Assembly: GCA_030374765.1 (NCBI GenBank)
Contig: JARGXX010000017.1
Location: forward strand, 62,001-126,000
DNA length: 64,000 bases
Reading direction: 5' to 3'
From: Agarophyton chilense
Taxonomy: Eukaryota; Rhodophyta; Florideophyceae; Gracilariales; Gracilariaceae
In this document: one piece after another, positions 23,991-34,015 of the stretch
Numbering within the stretch: the first letter of the stretch is position 1
Layout of the letters: the number at the start of each line of letters is the position of its first letter
Translations under genes and position numbers: made by a program
The notes under the pieces: model-generated
Databases searched by the model: none
What the model was told of the DNA's origin: nothing
What the model saw: the letters and a program-made list of their open reading frames with translations, nothing else

Positions 23991-24726
23991 CTGGAGATAG
24001 CCAAAGTGACGAAAAGCAAGCTCGGGGCACGCTATAATTCACAAAGTCAAAAAGGGGACGCCTCTATAAAGATCCATAACTCGGGCGAGTACGAGACGTA
24101 TGAAAAGAATGAACGAAGCTATTTGGATGCCAGAGGTGCAGTATATAAGATTAGATTCAGTTATGGGAGAAAAGAAGAGAAGTTTATGAAGCAATGGGCA
24201 AACAAGAGAGCTTGCCAGCTAATAGAGGAACGCCCAAGGAAAGAAAGTCAGAAAAAAGAGTGAGTCAAAGTATTCACGTTATTGCTGGTGAGGATAACAA
24301 TACCAAAGAAACTTCATTATTTGAAAAAGAGAGACGAGTACGGAATTAAAAGTGCAAAAGCCTTGCAATGGACACAGAAAGTTTGTGGTTTATACAAATA
24401 ATTATGTTTGATGACTTATTTAGACACTACCAAAAAGGCTTATTTAAGGTCAACGGAATAAATATAGAACTTTTGCTTGAAGAGAAAACGTATTCTAAAG
24501 TGGAATATAATGATAGAATAATTCTATGTTTTCATGGGTATTGTTTGTTAACATCAAATAAATTTAACTTTTTGAGGGACGAGGTGAGATGAGGAGTGTG
24601 AAAAGGGTTTACAGCCGTACCACTGTTCATAGCACGACCATATCTCTGCTTATCGTCCTGCAGCAACGGCGCGATTGAGAACGTTTTTATGAAGTATAAA
24701 AATGTACGGGATGAGCTATCGTATCC
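23991..24726. other. Region with one small unrecognised ORF
   Basis: An 85-codon frame at 24006-24263 (plus) is Lys/Glu-rich and starts a few bases after the old LTR similarity ends. It has no motif I recognise. A 74-codon frame at 24368-24592 is AT-rich and also unrecognised. Neither can be called a gene with confidence. Confidence 0.35.
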
Positions 24727-24846
24727 ACATTCGGCCATATCAAGTTGGCATACGCCGCATCCCATCCCGAACTGCGAAGCTAAGTCACTTTGAGCTGGGC
24801 TAGTACTGACATGAGGGATCGGTCTGGAATCCCCAGTGCCGAATGT
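24727..24846 (+). rRNA. 5S ribosomal RNA gene
   Basis: The segment is 120 bases. Its ends pair perfectly over 8 bp (ACATTCGG with CCGAATGT). It contains GGCCATATC, the loop text CATCCCATCCCGAACTGCGAAGCTAAG and the 3' part GGGCTAGTACTGACATGAGGGATC, in the places expected for eukaryotic 5S rRNA. The RNA polymerase III internal control region falls in the GAAGCTAAG...TAGTAC part. Only one unit is seen; there is no tandem 5S array in the window. Confidence 0.88.
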
Positions 24847-24855
24847 TTATTTTTG
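24847..24855 (+). terminator. Pol III T-run terminator after 5S rRNA
   Basis: TTTATTTTTGG begins directly after the closing stem of the 5S gene. A run of at least four T residues is the usual pol III stop. Confidence 0.65.
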
Positions 24856-24985
24856 GCTTTGCCACATATTTGCCTCACTCCTACCATTCTTCTTCTTGCA
24901 CCATCGCACCATCGCACATTTTGCTTTCTGCTTCAATAAAACCTTTTTTATTCTTCCCGCTCACCCTCATCCTCCTCTTCCCCAA

Positions 24986-25029
24986 CCTCTCTTCCCCAAC
25001 CTCTCTTCCCCAACCTCTCAGCCCCAACC
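24986..25029 (+). repeat. Short tandem repeat, about three 14-bp units
   Basis: TTCCCCAACCTCTC is repeated three times, the last copy slightly changed, within a pyrimidine-rich tract. Confidence 0.8.
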
Positions 25030-26867
25030 CATCAAGCGCAACGCCCTACGACCTCGCTCCTTCGAAAACTCTGAATCCGATCTATGTGCACCAATCCTGA
25101 ATGCACTCTCTCTACCCAAACATGCTCGAAGGTGACCAGGACACAGAACAGTTTTTTGGATATCACACCGACCGCCCGCTCACAGGGCTGAGAGAACAGC
25201 ACGCTCGCTTCACTCACGTCGCAGCGTTTCAGCTCTTCGAATGAGCCGCCAAATGGCCAGAGCGGCGGAGCCAGGCCGCCTGGCGCAGCTTCATGAGACA
25301 CGCTCGCCTGTTCGCCTGTTTACCCGCTTGCGAGCGCTGTGCACGCAACTGTAGCCGTTGCTCGGCGGAGGCTGAAGGAAGGTGCCACCCGGAAGTGTAG
25401 ATTGAAGGGTAGATTTCTGATCGCAGCCTGCTACACATGCACCGTTCCGTTTAAGCCCTGGCCTGTCTTTCAAAGCTCTTGTTCGCCTGAAAGCGGCGTG
25501 ATTTGATTTCGGTGACCTGCCCCAATTCAGCTGGCCAAGCTCCCAACCGTTTGACCGTACCTGCAAGGAGCTGAAGGGCGCTCAACTCCATCAGCGGTGC
25601 CATCTCGCGTCTTTTAATCGGGCCCAACTCGCAGGTTCATAGTGTTTGACCTGTCTCTCGCCCACTTCATCATGACAGCATGACAGCATTGATCAGAGCG
25701 TCGACGTCAGTGGCCGGAGGTGTTTTTGCCTCTGTTGCGCTTGTACTGGACAAGTCGATTGCTTTGATGGATGGACGCTTGGCACTTGCATAGCCCGGTA
25801 GCGTTCGCCAAAAGTAGGAACAGCCGAGAATGAAGCATTGCACAAGGTGGGCGAAACGACGTGAGGAAAGGGATACAGGGTTTCATCGCACAGCCGAGAT
25901 CGCTGGTTACAATGCTAATGTATCCATCATGCGCTCAATGGCACGTGAAAAGAGTAGGGTCCAACTGAGATCTTCAGCCGTACAACCCACATTTGCTCCG
26001 AAACCCTTCGTTCGACATCGGTGGGATAGCCTTCCACAGCTCGGAACCGTCGCCGGCGAGAGACCTTGTGAGGCAATGACAAGATCGCGATGCTTGCCAG
26101 ACCTGAAGCTTTTTGTTGACTGTATGAACATGAACGCTACTGTCGCCCTCAATGTCGTTTTGAGAGCCACTCGTTCAGCTGAGCAACACATCGTGAAGAT
26201 GCACAAAAAAGTACCATCTATTCTAGCTTTGTGCATGCGGGTTTGAGATTAATTTACTCGCGCTGCGAGAATAGCCGACGATTGGACTCAAGCAAAGCAA
26301 GTCACCACCAGAAATTGTCAGACAGTATGTTGTCACGGCGGGAAGCGATTCGGAAGGAGATGAGTTCTGAATGCACAAACACCACGGTATCAATTCTCAT
26401 GCCAAGCTTCTCTCCACCTCTAGACCGCCCCCCCTTCTCTTCAAAGCAACATCGGTAACCCATTTCGAAATCACTCAGCTTGATGAGTGAAAATCAGCGC
26501 GATCCAATCCGAATGCTTCGTGCATCGAATCTCGAAGCTTTGGCGCACGGAGCGCTGGGAACAAAAGCGCTTCAGTGCAGAGTTTTGCACTCGTAACCAC
26601 ATGGAGATACTATCGGATGAATGCGCGATCAGGAGAATTCGAAGGCTGTTTAAAGCACTCTTCGAATTAGTACGCATCATGCCGTACTCCACAGGGAATG
26701 AAGAGCTTAGAAGCGTATATAAGACACTTGCCGGGGAGAGCATGGTTTCTTTCTGCTTCTGGTCGCCGTTTGGATTGCGACATTTGTGTTACTATACATT
26801 GAGTCTCTCGTCTTTTGCATCCATCGTGGCCATTGTGAACTGAGCACCTCAGTCACCCAACCATCGT
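25030..26867. other. Intergenic stretch without recognised gene
   Basis: Frames of up to 138 codons (25830-26246 plus) overlap equally long frames on the other strand and show no recognisable motif. The 3' end holds promoter-like sequence for the pseudokinase gene, including TATATAAG at 26716-26723. Confidence 0.45.
26716..26723 (+). promoter_or_regulatory. TATA-like box upstream of pseudokinase gene
   Basis: TATATAAG lies about 300 bases before the chosen start codon. A pyrimidine-rich tract lies between (26868-26960). Position and match are suggestive only. Confidence 0.3.
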
Positions 26868-27017
26868 CTTCTTTCTCCCCTTTCCTCACCCTCCCCCCCT
26901 ACTCCCCCCCACTGCCCCCTCTCCCTCGCTCCCAGCCACTCCCCCCTTCGTGGCGCCCCCAATTGTTTCGCTTTGTGTCTGCACTGCCGCAGTCTCCCCG
27001 TCTTTGTTTGCTTGGCA

Positions 27018-28481
27018 ATGGTTGTGCCAGCTATCATTCGGCAAAAGAAAATCTTCGAGCATGAGGGATACGTCAGAATCCGCCAATCCCTCCTATCTCG
27101 CCGAGAAACTAGGTACATGCGGCTGCAGGGATCCATGCTTTCGTTGCATACTTCTGAGGATAAGAAAGCTGAAATGGAAAAGTCTGTTTTTGGTTGTAAA
27201 GTCGCATGCACACTTCTCCCCCGAAGCTTCGTGATAAAGTTCAAGAACGGTCAGAAACTTCGAGTTTCGTGCAGTTCCAAAGGTGAGGCCGGCAAGTGGA
27301 AACAAGTTGTGACCCTGGCCTCAACCAAATCATTTCAGAACGAGTACAAGGGTCGGGGAGAGGTCGACCTGTCCGGGCGCTGGGCGGTTTTCAACGCAGA
27401 AAGCTGTACGGACAAGACGGAAGTGTCCGTGCAGCGATTCCGCCGTCAACCTCAGGGGCGGAACAAGCTCTGTCACCAACTTGCGACGGGGCGCCATATG
27501 TATGCGCTCCAGAATCTGTACAATCCGTGCATTTTAACTCCGATCGATACCTTCGTGGAGAAGGAGTTCGCGTTTATCATCTACAGACCGATCCACGAAA
27601 AGAAGCTGCGAGATATCATCGCAGAAAGCGATGGGATACTCTCGGAAAGGGTTACGAAATGCATAGTGAGGCAAGTTGTATCGGCCATCAATCACTTGCA
27701 TCGATCTGGATACGTCCACCGCAATATCTCACTGGACAGCATCCTTTGTGACTTTGCGAATCCTGCAGATCCGAGAGCTCTTCTGTCGACCTTCAACCAT
27801 GTTGAATTCGTGGACGCTGAAGATGACCAAACCTTGAGTTCCGCTGTGGGCAGGTCACACTACCGAGCCCCGGAAATGATTGAAGGGAAGCGGTATAACG
27901 CCTCAGTGGATATGTTCGCCCTGGGGGTCTGCATTTACCGAATGTTGTGCGGCTCCTTCCCATTCAGAATTCCGAAAACTTGTAGATCTGATATGATCGA
28001 TGAGCGGAAGCGTGGGCTCATGTTTGACGGAAACGAATGGAAAACCGTTTCCGCAGAAGCCCAAGATTTTGTGAAGTCTTTGCTTGACCCGGTCTGGCAG
28101 AATCGACCCACAGCCACAGCAGCGATGGAAAGCTGGTGGCTTTCTATGGATACAGCCCTGTGTCCTATTGGCCAAAATGAATCTGTTGCTTCCAAGACTT
28201 CCAGCCATCCAGCGGCAGAAGCTTCCGATGGCTCAGCGGATGAAGGGATACCCAGTGACTCATTATCCCATCAGAAAAACTGCATTGACGCCCTTCTGGA
28301 ATCGTACCAACCACGGTTATCACCGTTTATGCAGCGCTTTCTACGGCCGCTTACGAGCGAAACCTCGGTGGAATCTCCAGTGGACGCCTACAAAAGCATC
28401 TTTCAAAGCTATGGCAGAGCTGCAAATAGCGATTTGCCACACTCGAAATCGCGACATGGCACTTCAGATCCGTTAATGTGA
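27018..28481 (+). CDS. PH-domain protein with C-terminal pseudokinase
   Basis: The protein is 487 residues from the ATG at 27018 (MVVPAIIRQ); an earlier in-frame start at 26973 would add 15 residues from the pyrimidine-rich leader. Residues about 12-105 read as a PH domain, ending in the usual Trp (AGKWKQ, W94), so the protein probably binds phosphoinositides or a protein partner at membranes. Residues about 118-375 have a protein kinase fold (VSAINHLHRSGYVH, then SHYRAPEM, then SVDMFALGVCIYRMLCGSFPF). Key residues are missing. The ATP-binding Lys place reads VSVQRF, HRD reads HRN (residues 234-236), and DFG reads as FNH-like text. A pseudokinase is therefore expected. The PH-then-kinase order resembles Akt-type kinases, but the tail differs. 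The gene is intronless. Confidence 0.82.
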   Translation: MVVPAIIRQKKIFEHEGYVRIRQSLLSRRETRYMRLQGSMLSLHTSEDKKAEMEKSVFGCKVACTLLPRSFVIKFKNGQKLRVSCSSKGEAGKWKQVVTLASTKSFQNEYKGRGEVDLSGRWAVFNAESCTDKTEVSVQRFRRQPQGRNKLCHQLATGRHMYALQNLYNPCILTPIDTFVEKEFAFIIYRPIHEKKLRDIIAESDGILSERVTKCIVRQVVSAINHLHRSGYVHRNISLDSILCDFANPADPRALLSTFNHVEFVDAEDDQTLSSAVGRSHYRAPEMIEGKRYNASVDMFALGVCIYRMLCGSFPFRIPKTCRSDMIDERKRGLMFDGNEWKTVSAEAQDFVKSLLDPVWQNRPTATAAMESWWLSMDTALCPIGQNESVASKTSSHPAAEASDGSADEGIPSDSLSHQKNCIDALLESYQPRLSPFMQRFLRPLTSETSVESPVDAYKSIFQSYGRAANSDLPHSKSRHGTSDPLM

Positions 28482-29670
28482 CAAAGCCAATGACCACTCT
28501 CTTTTGTAAAGATACCTCTTGAATGTACCAAACTCTTCTAGTGGTAGACCATCATCATGACACTGTATGTTGATATTCTTTGTGCGTTGAATGTAACACT
28601 TCGCATGTTCATTCATCGCCCCCCTCCATGATTGTTTTACAATCCAAATAATCATGTGAATGATGGCGGTTTAAAAGAATGATCTCTAGCGCCTCGGAGA
28701 CGTTCGAATCACTTTTTATACATAGTTTTTATTCTCGAGTTAAGAAACCCGAAAAGTGAGGTAAGAAACGATGAGCTTGATCTGCGGGCGGGGGTTTTCA
28801 GTCATTCCAATTCGCTAATTTCGAGTCGCATTAGGGTGTTGGTCGTCTTCTGCATGACAAATAGAAGGTATGAAGGGCGATTCGTCTCAGGTAATCTGTA
28901 TCGACTTTCATCTTTTTGTGGTCGACTGCATGAGCGATCAACCTTTAAAAGCGCACAATTTTGTAAAGGCTAAAAGTGGTATTCATTGGGCAGTTATGCT
29001 ACTAGTGCAAAAGACGACAAACAGAAAGTAATACATACCAAAGAGGTAATTGTAATTGCGGGCATTTGAAAGCGGTTTGTGGGTGTGGATTGCGTTGTTC
29101 GCTTGAACGTGACAGCAGACTTTGCGACCTTCGTTAAAGTGCAGGTCGCCGGTCGCCCAACGTCATTTCTGCCGGGGTTCTACATTGGTGTATATGAAGA
29201 CATGGATCTTTTCACCGAACGCTTAAACCAAACAATTGATGTTGCCGCTAGGCTGACTTGGCATAAAGAAGAAAAGAGCTGGTTTTATCTGGTCGTACAA
29301 AAGTAGGAAGAATTATTGTATCAAAAGCGCAGCACATTAGAATTTATAGTTGCGCATTGCCTGTGGTTCTTTTTGAAGAAGCGCGAGCTCCCAGACGCTG
29401 AGAAAGTAACATAAGAAAAACTGATAAATGGAGCTTGATTGCATGAAAGCGATAAAAAAGGAAGTGAAAAATGCGAGGCGCAGACACACCGCTGCTGCGG
29501 TACCTCTAAGATATACCAAATAGGCATAAGCGGCTCCGCATGATCTCAAAATTGGAAGTATGAACCGTGACAATCGTAGAGCGTTGCTACATGCGTACGG
29601 GTGGTGAAAGCAAGGCACCGGCTTACAAAAATGCGCTCATGGCGAGCAATATCCAAAAACGCAGACGTGG
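28482..29670. other. Intergenic stretch with one small unrecognised ORF
   Basis: A 75-codon plus-strand frame at 29079-29306 reads smoothly but matches nothing I know. The rest is 3' flank of the pseudokinase gene and of the convergent WD40 gene. Confidence 0.4.
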
Positions 29671-30825
29671 CTAGTGAGACTGTTCTTCGACAGGGAGAGG
29701 CGGAGGATCACCGGATGGATACCTCATGTCGTAAGTTCGCAGGACACCATCTTGACAGGCAGTGACGAGATTGGCACCAGAGTTGAGTAACGCAAAGGCA
29801 TTGACAGTGTGGGCATCGGTGCCAAAGGTGATCGGGGGTTGTTCCTCCGGTGCCACTCGAGCATCCCACGCCATAACAGTGTGGCCCGCAGCGGAAAATA
29901 GTACATCGGCATGATGTGAAAACTCGAGTTGCACGACTGGATCGTTGCCATGGGAGAACTTTCCCATCGGAAGACGGCGATCCATATCAAACAGGTGAAC
30001 CGAGCCGTTGACATCTGCGCTGACCGATCGTAAAGGACGCGGAGATCCGATGGGCGCAATGCGCACACAAGAGACGGAAGACTGATGGGCATTCATGGAG
30101 GCAAACACGCCGCATTGTGACTCCGGCTTAAGTACAGACAGAAGCACGGAACCATCAGGGCCGCCGGTAATAGCGATGCGGGACATATCGTGAAGCGTAT
30201 CAAGACAGGTGATACCGCGTGCATGCCACTTGACCGGAGTGGAATGTTCTGTCTCCGCAGAGACATCGGCGAGATTGTTGACGTTTCTCGGGTTCCAAAC
30301 GCGCAGCAGGGCGTCAGACGCGCCAACGGAAACGAGCAATCGGCCGTGGGCTGTCCAGCGCACGGCGGAGATGCGGCCGCTATGGGCGGGGAGCGGGTAT
30401 AAGAGCGCGCCAACAACGTGATCCCAGAGATACAGCTGACCGGATTCGGTGGCAACGGCGAGTACATGGCCGCGCGGGTGCCATTCCATGTCGGTGACAG
30501 GTGAGGGGTGGTCGTCAGATGGGCGGAACGATTCCATTGAAGTAGGGTAGAGCATATCCCAGATATAGACGGCGCCCGTGATGGTGGCAAAGGCGCACTT
30601 TGCGCCATCGGCGGCGACGGCAATGTGCGAGGGTCGCTGAGCGGGAACATGCAGCGAGATGACTTGCTGACCGGAGCTGGTGTCGTGCAGACAGAGACGA
30701 TCGGCGGCGCTGGAGCAGGAGAAGACGAAGGCGGCGTGGCCGGCGCTAATGGCGGAGACGGGGGAGGTGAAGGCGCGGAGGGTGCGCGCGGCGATCTGCG
30801 GCGGAGGCGGCTCGTCGCTGGACAT
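29671..30825 (-). CDS. WD40-repeat protein, AAMP/Sqt1-like
   Basis: The protein is 384 residues from the ATG at 30825 (MSSDEPPPPQ). The longer open frame to 30993 only adds Pro/Ser-rich text from the pyrimidine-rich leader. WD-type blade ends are visible at GAVYIWD (84-90), GQLYLWD (129-135), LLRVWNP (173-179), GSVHLFD (274-280), HTVMAWD (315-321) and GVLRTYD (360-366), so it should form a beta-propeller that acts as a scaffold. The DMEWHPRGHVLAVATESGQLYLW block is typical of the AAMP/Sqt1 family, in which yeast Sqt1 chaperones ribosomal protein uL16. That subfamily call is tentative. The gene is divergent from the PQ-loop gene, with about 580 bases between start codons. Confidence 0.8.
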   Translation of the reverse strand: MSSDEPPPPQIAARTLRAFTSPVSAISAGHAAFVFSCSSAADRLCLHDTSSGQQVISLHVPAQRPSHIAVAADGAKCAFATITGAVYIWDMLYPTSMESFRPSDDHPSPVTDMEWHPRGHVLAVATESGQLYLWDHVVGALLYPLPAHSGRISAVRWTAHGRLLVSVGASDALLRVWNPRNVNNLADVSAETEHSTPVKWHARGITCLDTLHDMSRIAITGGPDGSVLLSVLKPESQCGVFASMNAHQSSVSCVRIAPIGSPRPLRSVSADVNGSVHLFDMDRRLPMGKFSHGNDPVVQLEFSHHADVLFSAAGHTVMAWDARVAPEEQPPITFGTDAHTVNAFALLNSGANLVTACQDGVLRTYDMRYPSGDPPPLPVEEQSH

Positions 30826-30965
30826 GGCGACGGCCTGGGGTTGGGAGAGGGGAGAGGGGGAAAGGGGGGAAGGGGGGAAGGGGGGAAGGGAGAGGTGGAG
30901 GGGGAGGAGAAGGGAGTGTGCGGGCGGGGATCGAGGCGCCGCAGCAGGGGGGAGGGGGGGGGGCG
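30826..30965 (-). promoter_or_regulatory. Pyrimidine-rich leader of WD40 gene
   Basis: On the coding strand this is an almost pure C/T tract directly before the ATG. Similar tracts precede the pseudokinase (26868-26960) and PQ-loop (31320-31409) start codons. Confidence 0.4.
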
Positions 30966-31409
30966 CAATAGCGAATAGCGCACACGTGCACACGCGATTG
31001 ATCTTCCGCCATTAACGATGCGGAGATGCTTGCGCGTGCGCCTTGCGCACGGCGCACGGCGCACGTTGAGGCGTGCTCTCCGTGGGGTGCGTGCCCAATG
31101 GTATCGCCACAAGTGGCGCCCCACGCCATTTTTGAAAAGCCACCCTTACTAAGCATTTCTTACACTGCTCCTTCGCCTTCAATCAACCACTGCTCGTCGA
31201 AATTTCTTACCAGTTTTAGCCTTCGTACGAAGGTAGCTCTCTAGTAGCTAGCCATTGTGTACAGCAACTGACTTTGGTCAAAAGAGCACTTCTTCTTCGC
31301 GGCCCTGATTTGTGTCTGACTGCTTTCCTTCCGTTCCACCCCTTTCCTCAACCACCCCCCACCCGCTTACCCCCGTCCCGCCAGCTCCGATCGCAGTCCT
31401 CACCCCGCG

Positions 31410-32216
31410 ATGGACGCCGTAAACCCCGCGACCGCCGTCGCCGACGCTATGGGAGCGCTCGAGGGCTCGTGGCAAACCGCCGCAGACGCACTCATCCACC
31501 GCGTGCTTCCGCCCGTGTGCCCCCGCCCCGCCAGCCCGCTCCATCTACCCGGCCTCTTGCTCTCCGACACCGTCTGCCTCCGAGCCTCTCTATCGCTCGC
31601 CATCGGCTTCGCCATCGTAATCTTCGCCGGCCTCATCAAGCTTCCGCAAATCGCTACAATCGTGTCCAACAAATCCGTCGCCGGCCTCACCGTCACCACC
31701 TTTCTCGTGGAAACCTTTGGCTACACCTACAATCTCGCAGCCCATTTCCGACAAAACTACCCGCTCTCCACCTACGGCGATTTCTTCGTCCTCATCTTTC
31801 AAAACTATGTCATTCTGTACCTCTTCTTTATGTACTCCGCCACCCCCACCAAGGGCATTTTCATCATTATCGCCTACGCCGTTGCGCTTGCCTTCATGTG
31901 CAGCCCATACTTTCCGCTCTCTGTGCTGCAGCTCATGACGCTGGGAAACGTCATGGTGGTTGTGCTAGGCAGAACCCCGCAGATCTACGCCAACTACGTT
32001 AACAAATCTACTGGGGCCCTCAGTATCTTCACCTGTTGGGGCATCTTCCTAGGGGCACTTGCAAGAATATTCACCACCTTGCAGGATGTCGACAGCTTAA
32101 ACATCCTCCTCGGCTACCTGGCATCGGCCACTCTTAACGGCACAATAGCCTTCCAAACCATCTACTACAACTTCATCATGAGAAAACCCGCCAAACACCA
32201 AAAGAAGTCCGAGTAA
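31410..32216 (+). CDS. MPDU1: MPDU1-like PQ-loop membrane protein
   Basis: The protein is 268 residues from the ATG at 31410. It has several hydrophobic segments and two PQ motifs, LIKLPQIATIVSNKSVAGLT (PQ at 79-80) and GRTPQIYANYVNKSTGALS (PQ at 190-191). These are the duplicated PQ-loop repeats of the family, with the Asn-Lys-Ser that follows in MPDU1. The short basic tail (KPAKHQKKSE) fits ER retention. MPDU1 (Lec35) is needed for use of dolichol-phosphate mannose and glucose in N-glycan and GPI assembly in the ER. Length agrees with animal MPDU1 (about 250 residues). The gene is intronless. Confidence 0.88.
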   Translation: MDAVNPATAVADAMGALEGSWQTAADALIHRVLPPVCPRPASPLHLPGLLLSDTVCLRASLSLAIGFAIVIFAGLIKLPQIATIVSNKSVAGLTVTTFLVETFGYTYNLAAHFRQNYPLSTYGDFFVLIFQNYVILYLFFMYSATPTKGIFIIIAYAVALAFMCSPYFPLSVLQLMTLGNVMVVVLGRTPQIYANYVNKSTGALSIFTCWGIFLGALARIFTTLQDVDSLNILLGYLASATLNGTIAFQTIYYNFIMRKPAKHQKKSE

Positions 32217-34015
32217 AAGCTATAGCTTGATATTCGTTGCTTATTGTTCATCCCAAACGCCACTAAACAATTCACTGTTTCAACACCGTCTGTTCCTCGC
32301 ACCGCCGTCTTGATTGCCAGCTTCCTATTCTCCAACCTACTCCTTCGCCTCTCTTCGTATCACTGCACCGTCCCTCCGATGACATGTCTCGTCCACAGAT
32401 GCTGCAATCAAATATCTTGCATTGTTCCAATGCTTGTCACGATTGTGACCATCTACGAGGTCGGCGACGCGCACATGTGGGTCAACTTGGCGTCTTTCGG
32501 AACGTAGGATATCAACTGCACCCACCCTTCGTCTCACTCGTTTTATTGAATGACACTCCTTCGCCACGTTGCCCCAGAGTAGCTCGTTCCGTCACTTCCG
32601 CTTACGCCAGGGGCCGTGTTTCTTCTAGCGCCGTGGAATGTATGATTGTCAATAAACACCACTGATATCATAGTCAAGGAAATGAGAAGCGATGCGCGGA
32701 GGAGGGGTGCCCCCAAAACTGCCATACGGGCGTTTGTGTCCCACTTTACCTTCGTGTTGAGATCGGCATGCAACCTGCCCCACAATGCGAGTAATAGGCA
32801 CTTCTTAGCAGCCACCATGACCGTCTTCCCTTTTGAGTGTGCTGCAGTCTTCGGATCCGATGAGATCAAAATCTATTTCCTCATCGCCGATAAGACGTCG
32901 GCGGATAATGCTCATGGTGCTTCCTGAATTAGTGCGGCAATGGTAATCAGGGAATAATTTGCTTGTACCGGCTACATTTCAATCTTGGAGTCCGCTTCCA
33001 ACTCTCATAGCTGACAAGGCCGCCCCTGCCGGCCCAAGAATCCACACACGAACTCAAGCAACTCTTTGCATTAGACCCTTCCTCCGCTATCTTGCGTGCC
33101 CACAGCCATCTAGTGTGTCTTTTTCCACTGAGTACAATTCACAAGCTTTGGAGTCACGGTCTCCGGCAGACGCGCCCACGTACAACCTCCCTTTTTGTAG
33201 AACATTAGCAGCACATTCCCCACTGATACATCCACCACTATCGAGAGTTCTTACAGCCGGATGCCCATGAAGTTGTATCTCTAGTGACTCACCCAATGGT
33301 CCCCAGTGCATCAGCACAAGACCTCGTTTATTGGCATTCATGTTTGCAATGGATAGACGGTAGGTAGTAAGAGCGCAGAGTAGTCGCCGAACAACTTAAC
33401 TTTAATGCCCACAGTAGCTCACCGAGTTCATTCGTTACTCAGCGAAGCACTCGGTTCCATGAATTCTTTGTGCTTTGTCCAAAATACGCTGCTCAACACG
33501 AGCATATATACCAATTCTTAGGAAACGGAAATGATGTGAATGTTGCCCCGCTCTTAACCTGTTCGGTAGAAAAGGCATCGGTGTAGTTTTTTTGAGGTCT
33601 TTGTGGTCTTAGTCTCAACCAATGAATCGATAGAAAACTCATATTCAGCAGCTCAAGGGATAAAGCGATGGCTTCTGTCCTTCACACACTACTGGCTATC
33701 GGCTTTGCCGCGGGTGAGCAAGCGGCAAAACGCAAAACGCAAAAAGCAGCCGAGGTCGCTATATAGGTTCCATCAGTTCGCTAAGTCGTTCATAGCTGTA
33801 TCTCTCAGCGATAGTGGACAACATGGAGTCAACTGCAGCCTTGTCGATCGGAAGGCAACATGGGAAGATAAGCCGACTCTGACGAAGAATTAAAAAGACG
33901 ATGCTAAGAACATAAACCTTCGACCTACGGCTGCTCCCACTCTCCAGTGCAGAACAAACGTGCAAAGTTGAACCTAAACACGTGCACAAATGGGCAAGGA
34001 ACAGAGAACCACTAA
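32217..34015. other. Intergenic stretch without recognised gene
   Basis: Frames of 80-108 codons on both strands overlap each other and show no recognisable motif. It separates the convergent PQ-loop and SNF5 genes. Confidence 0.45.

Noticed and set aside
24836..25135. 99-codon ORF after the 5S gene
   Set aside because: It starts inside the 5S rRNA and runs through a pyrimidine tandem repeat; no protein motif.
30093..31124. 343-codon minus-strand ORF over the WD40 gene
   Set aside because: Out-of-frame shadow of the WD40 coding sequence and its C/T-rich leader.
31274..32002. 242-codon plus-strand ORF over the PQ-loop gene
   Set aside because: Arg/Pro-rich shadow; the MPDU1-like frame is the real one.
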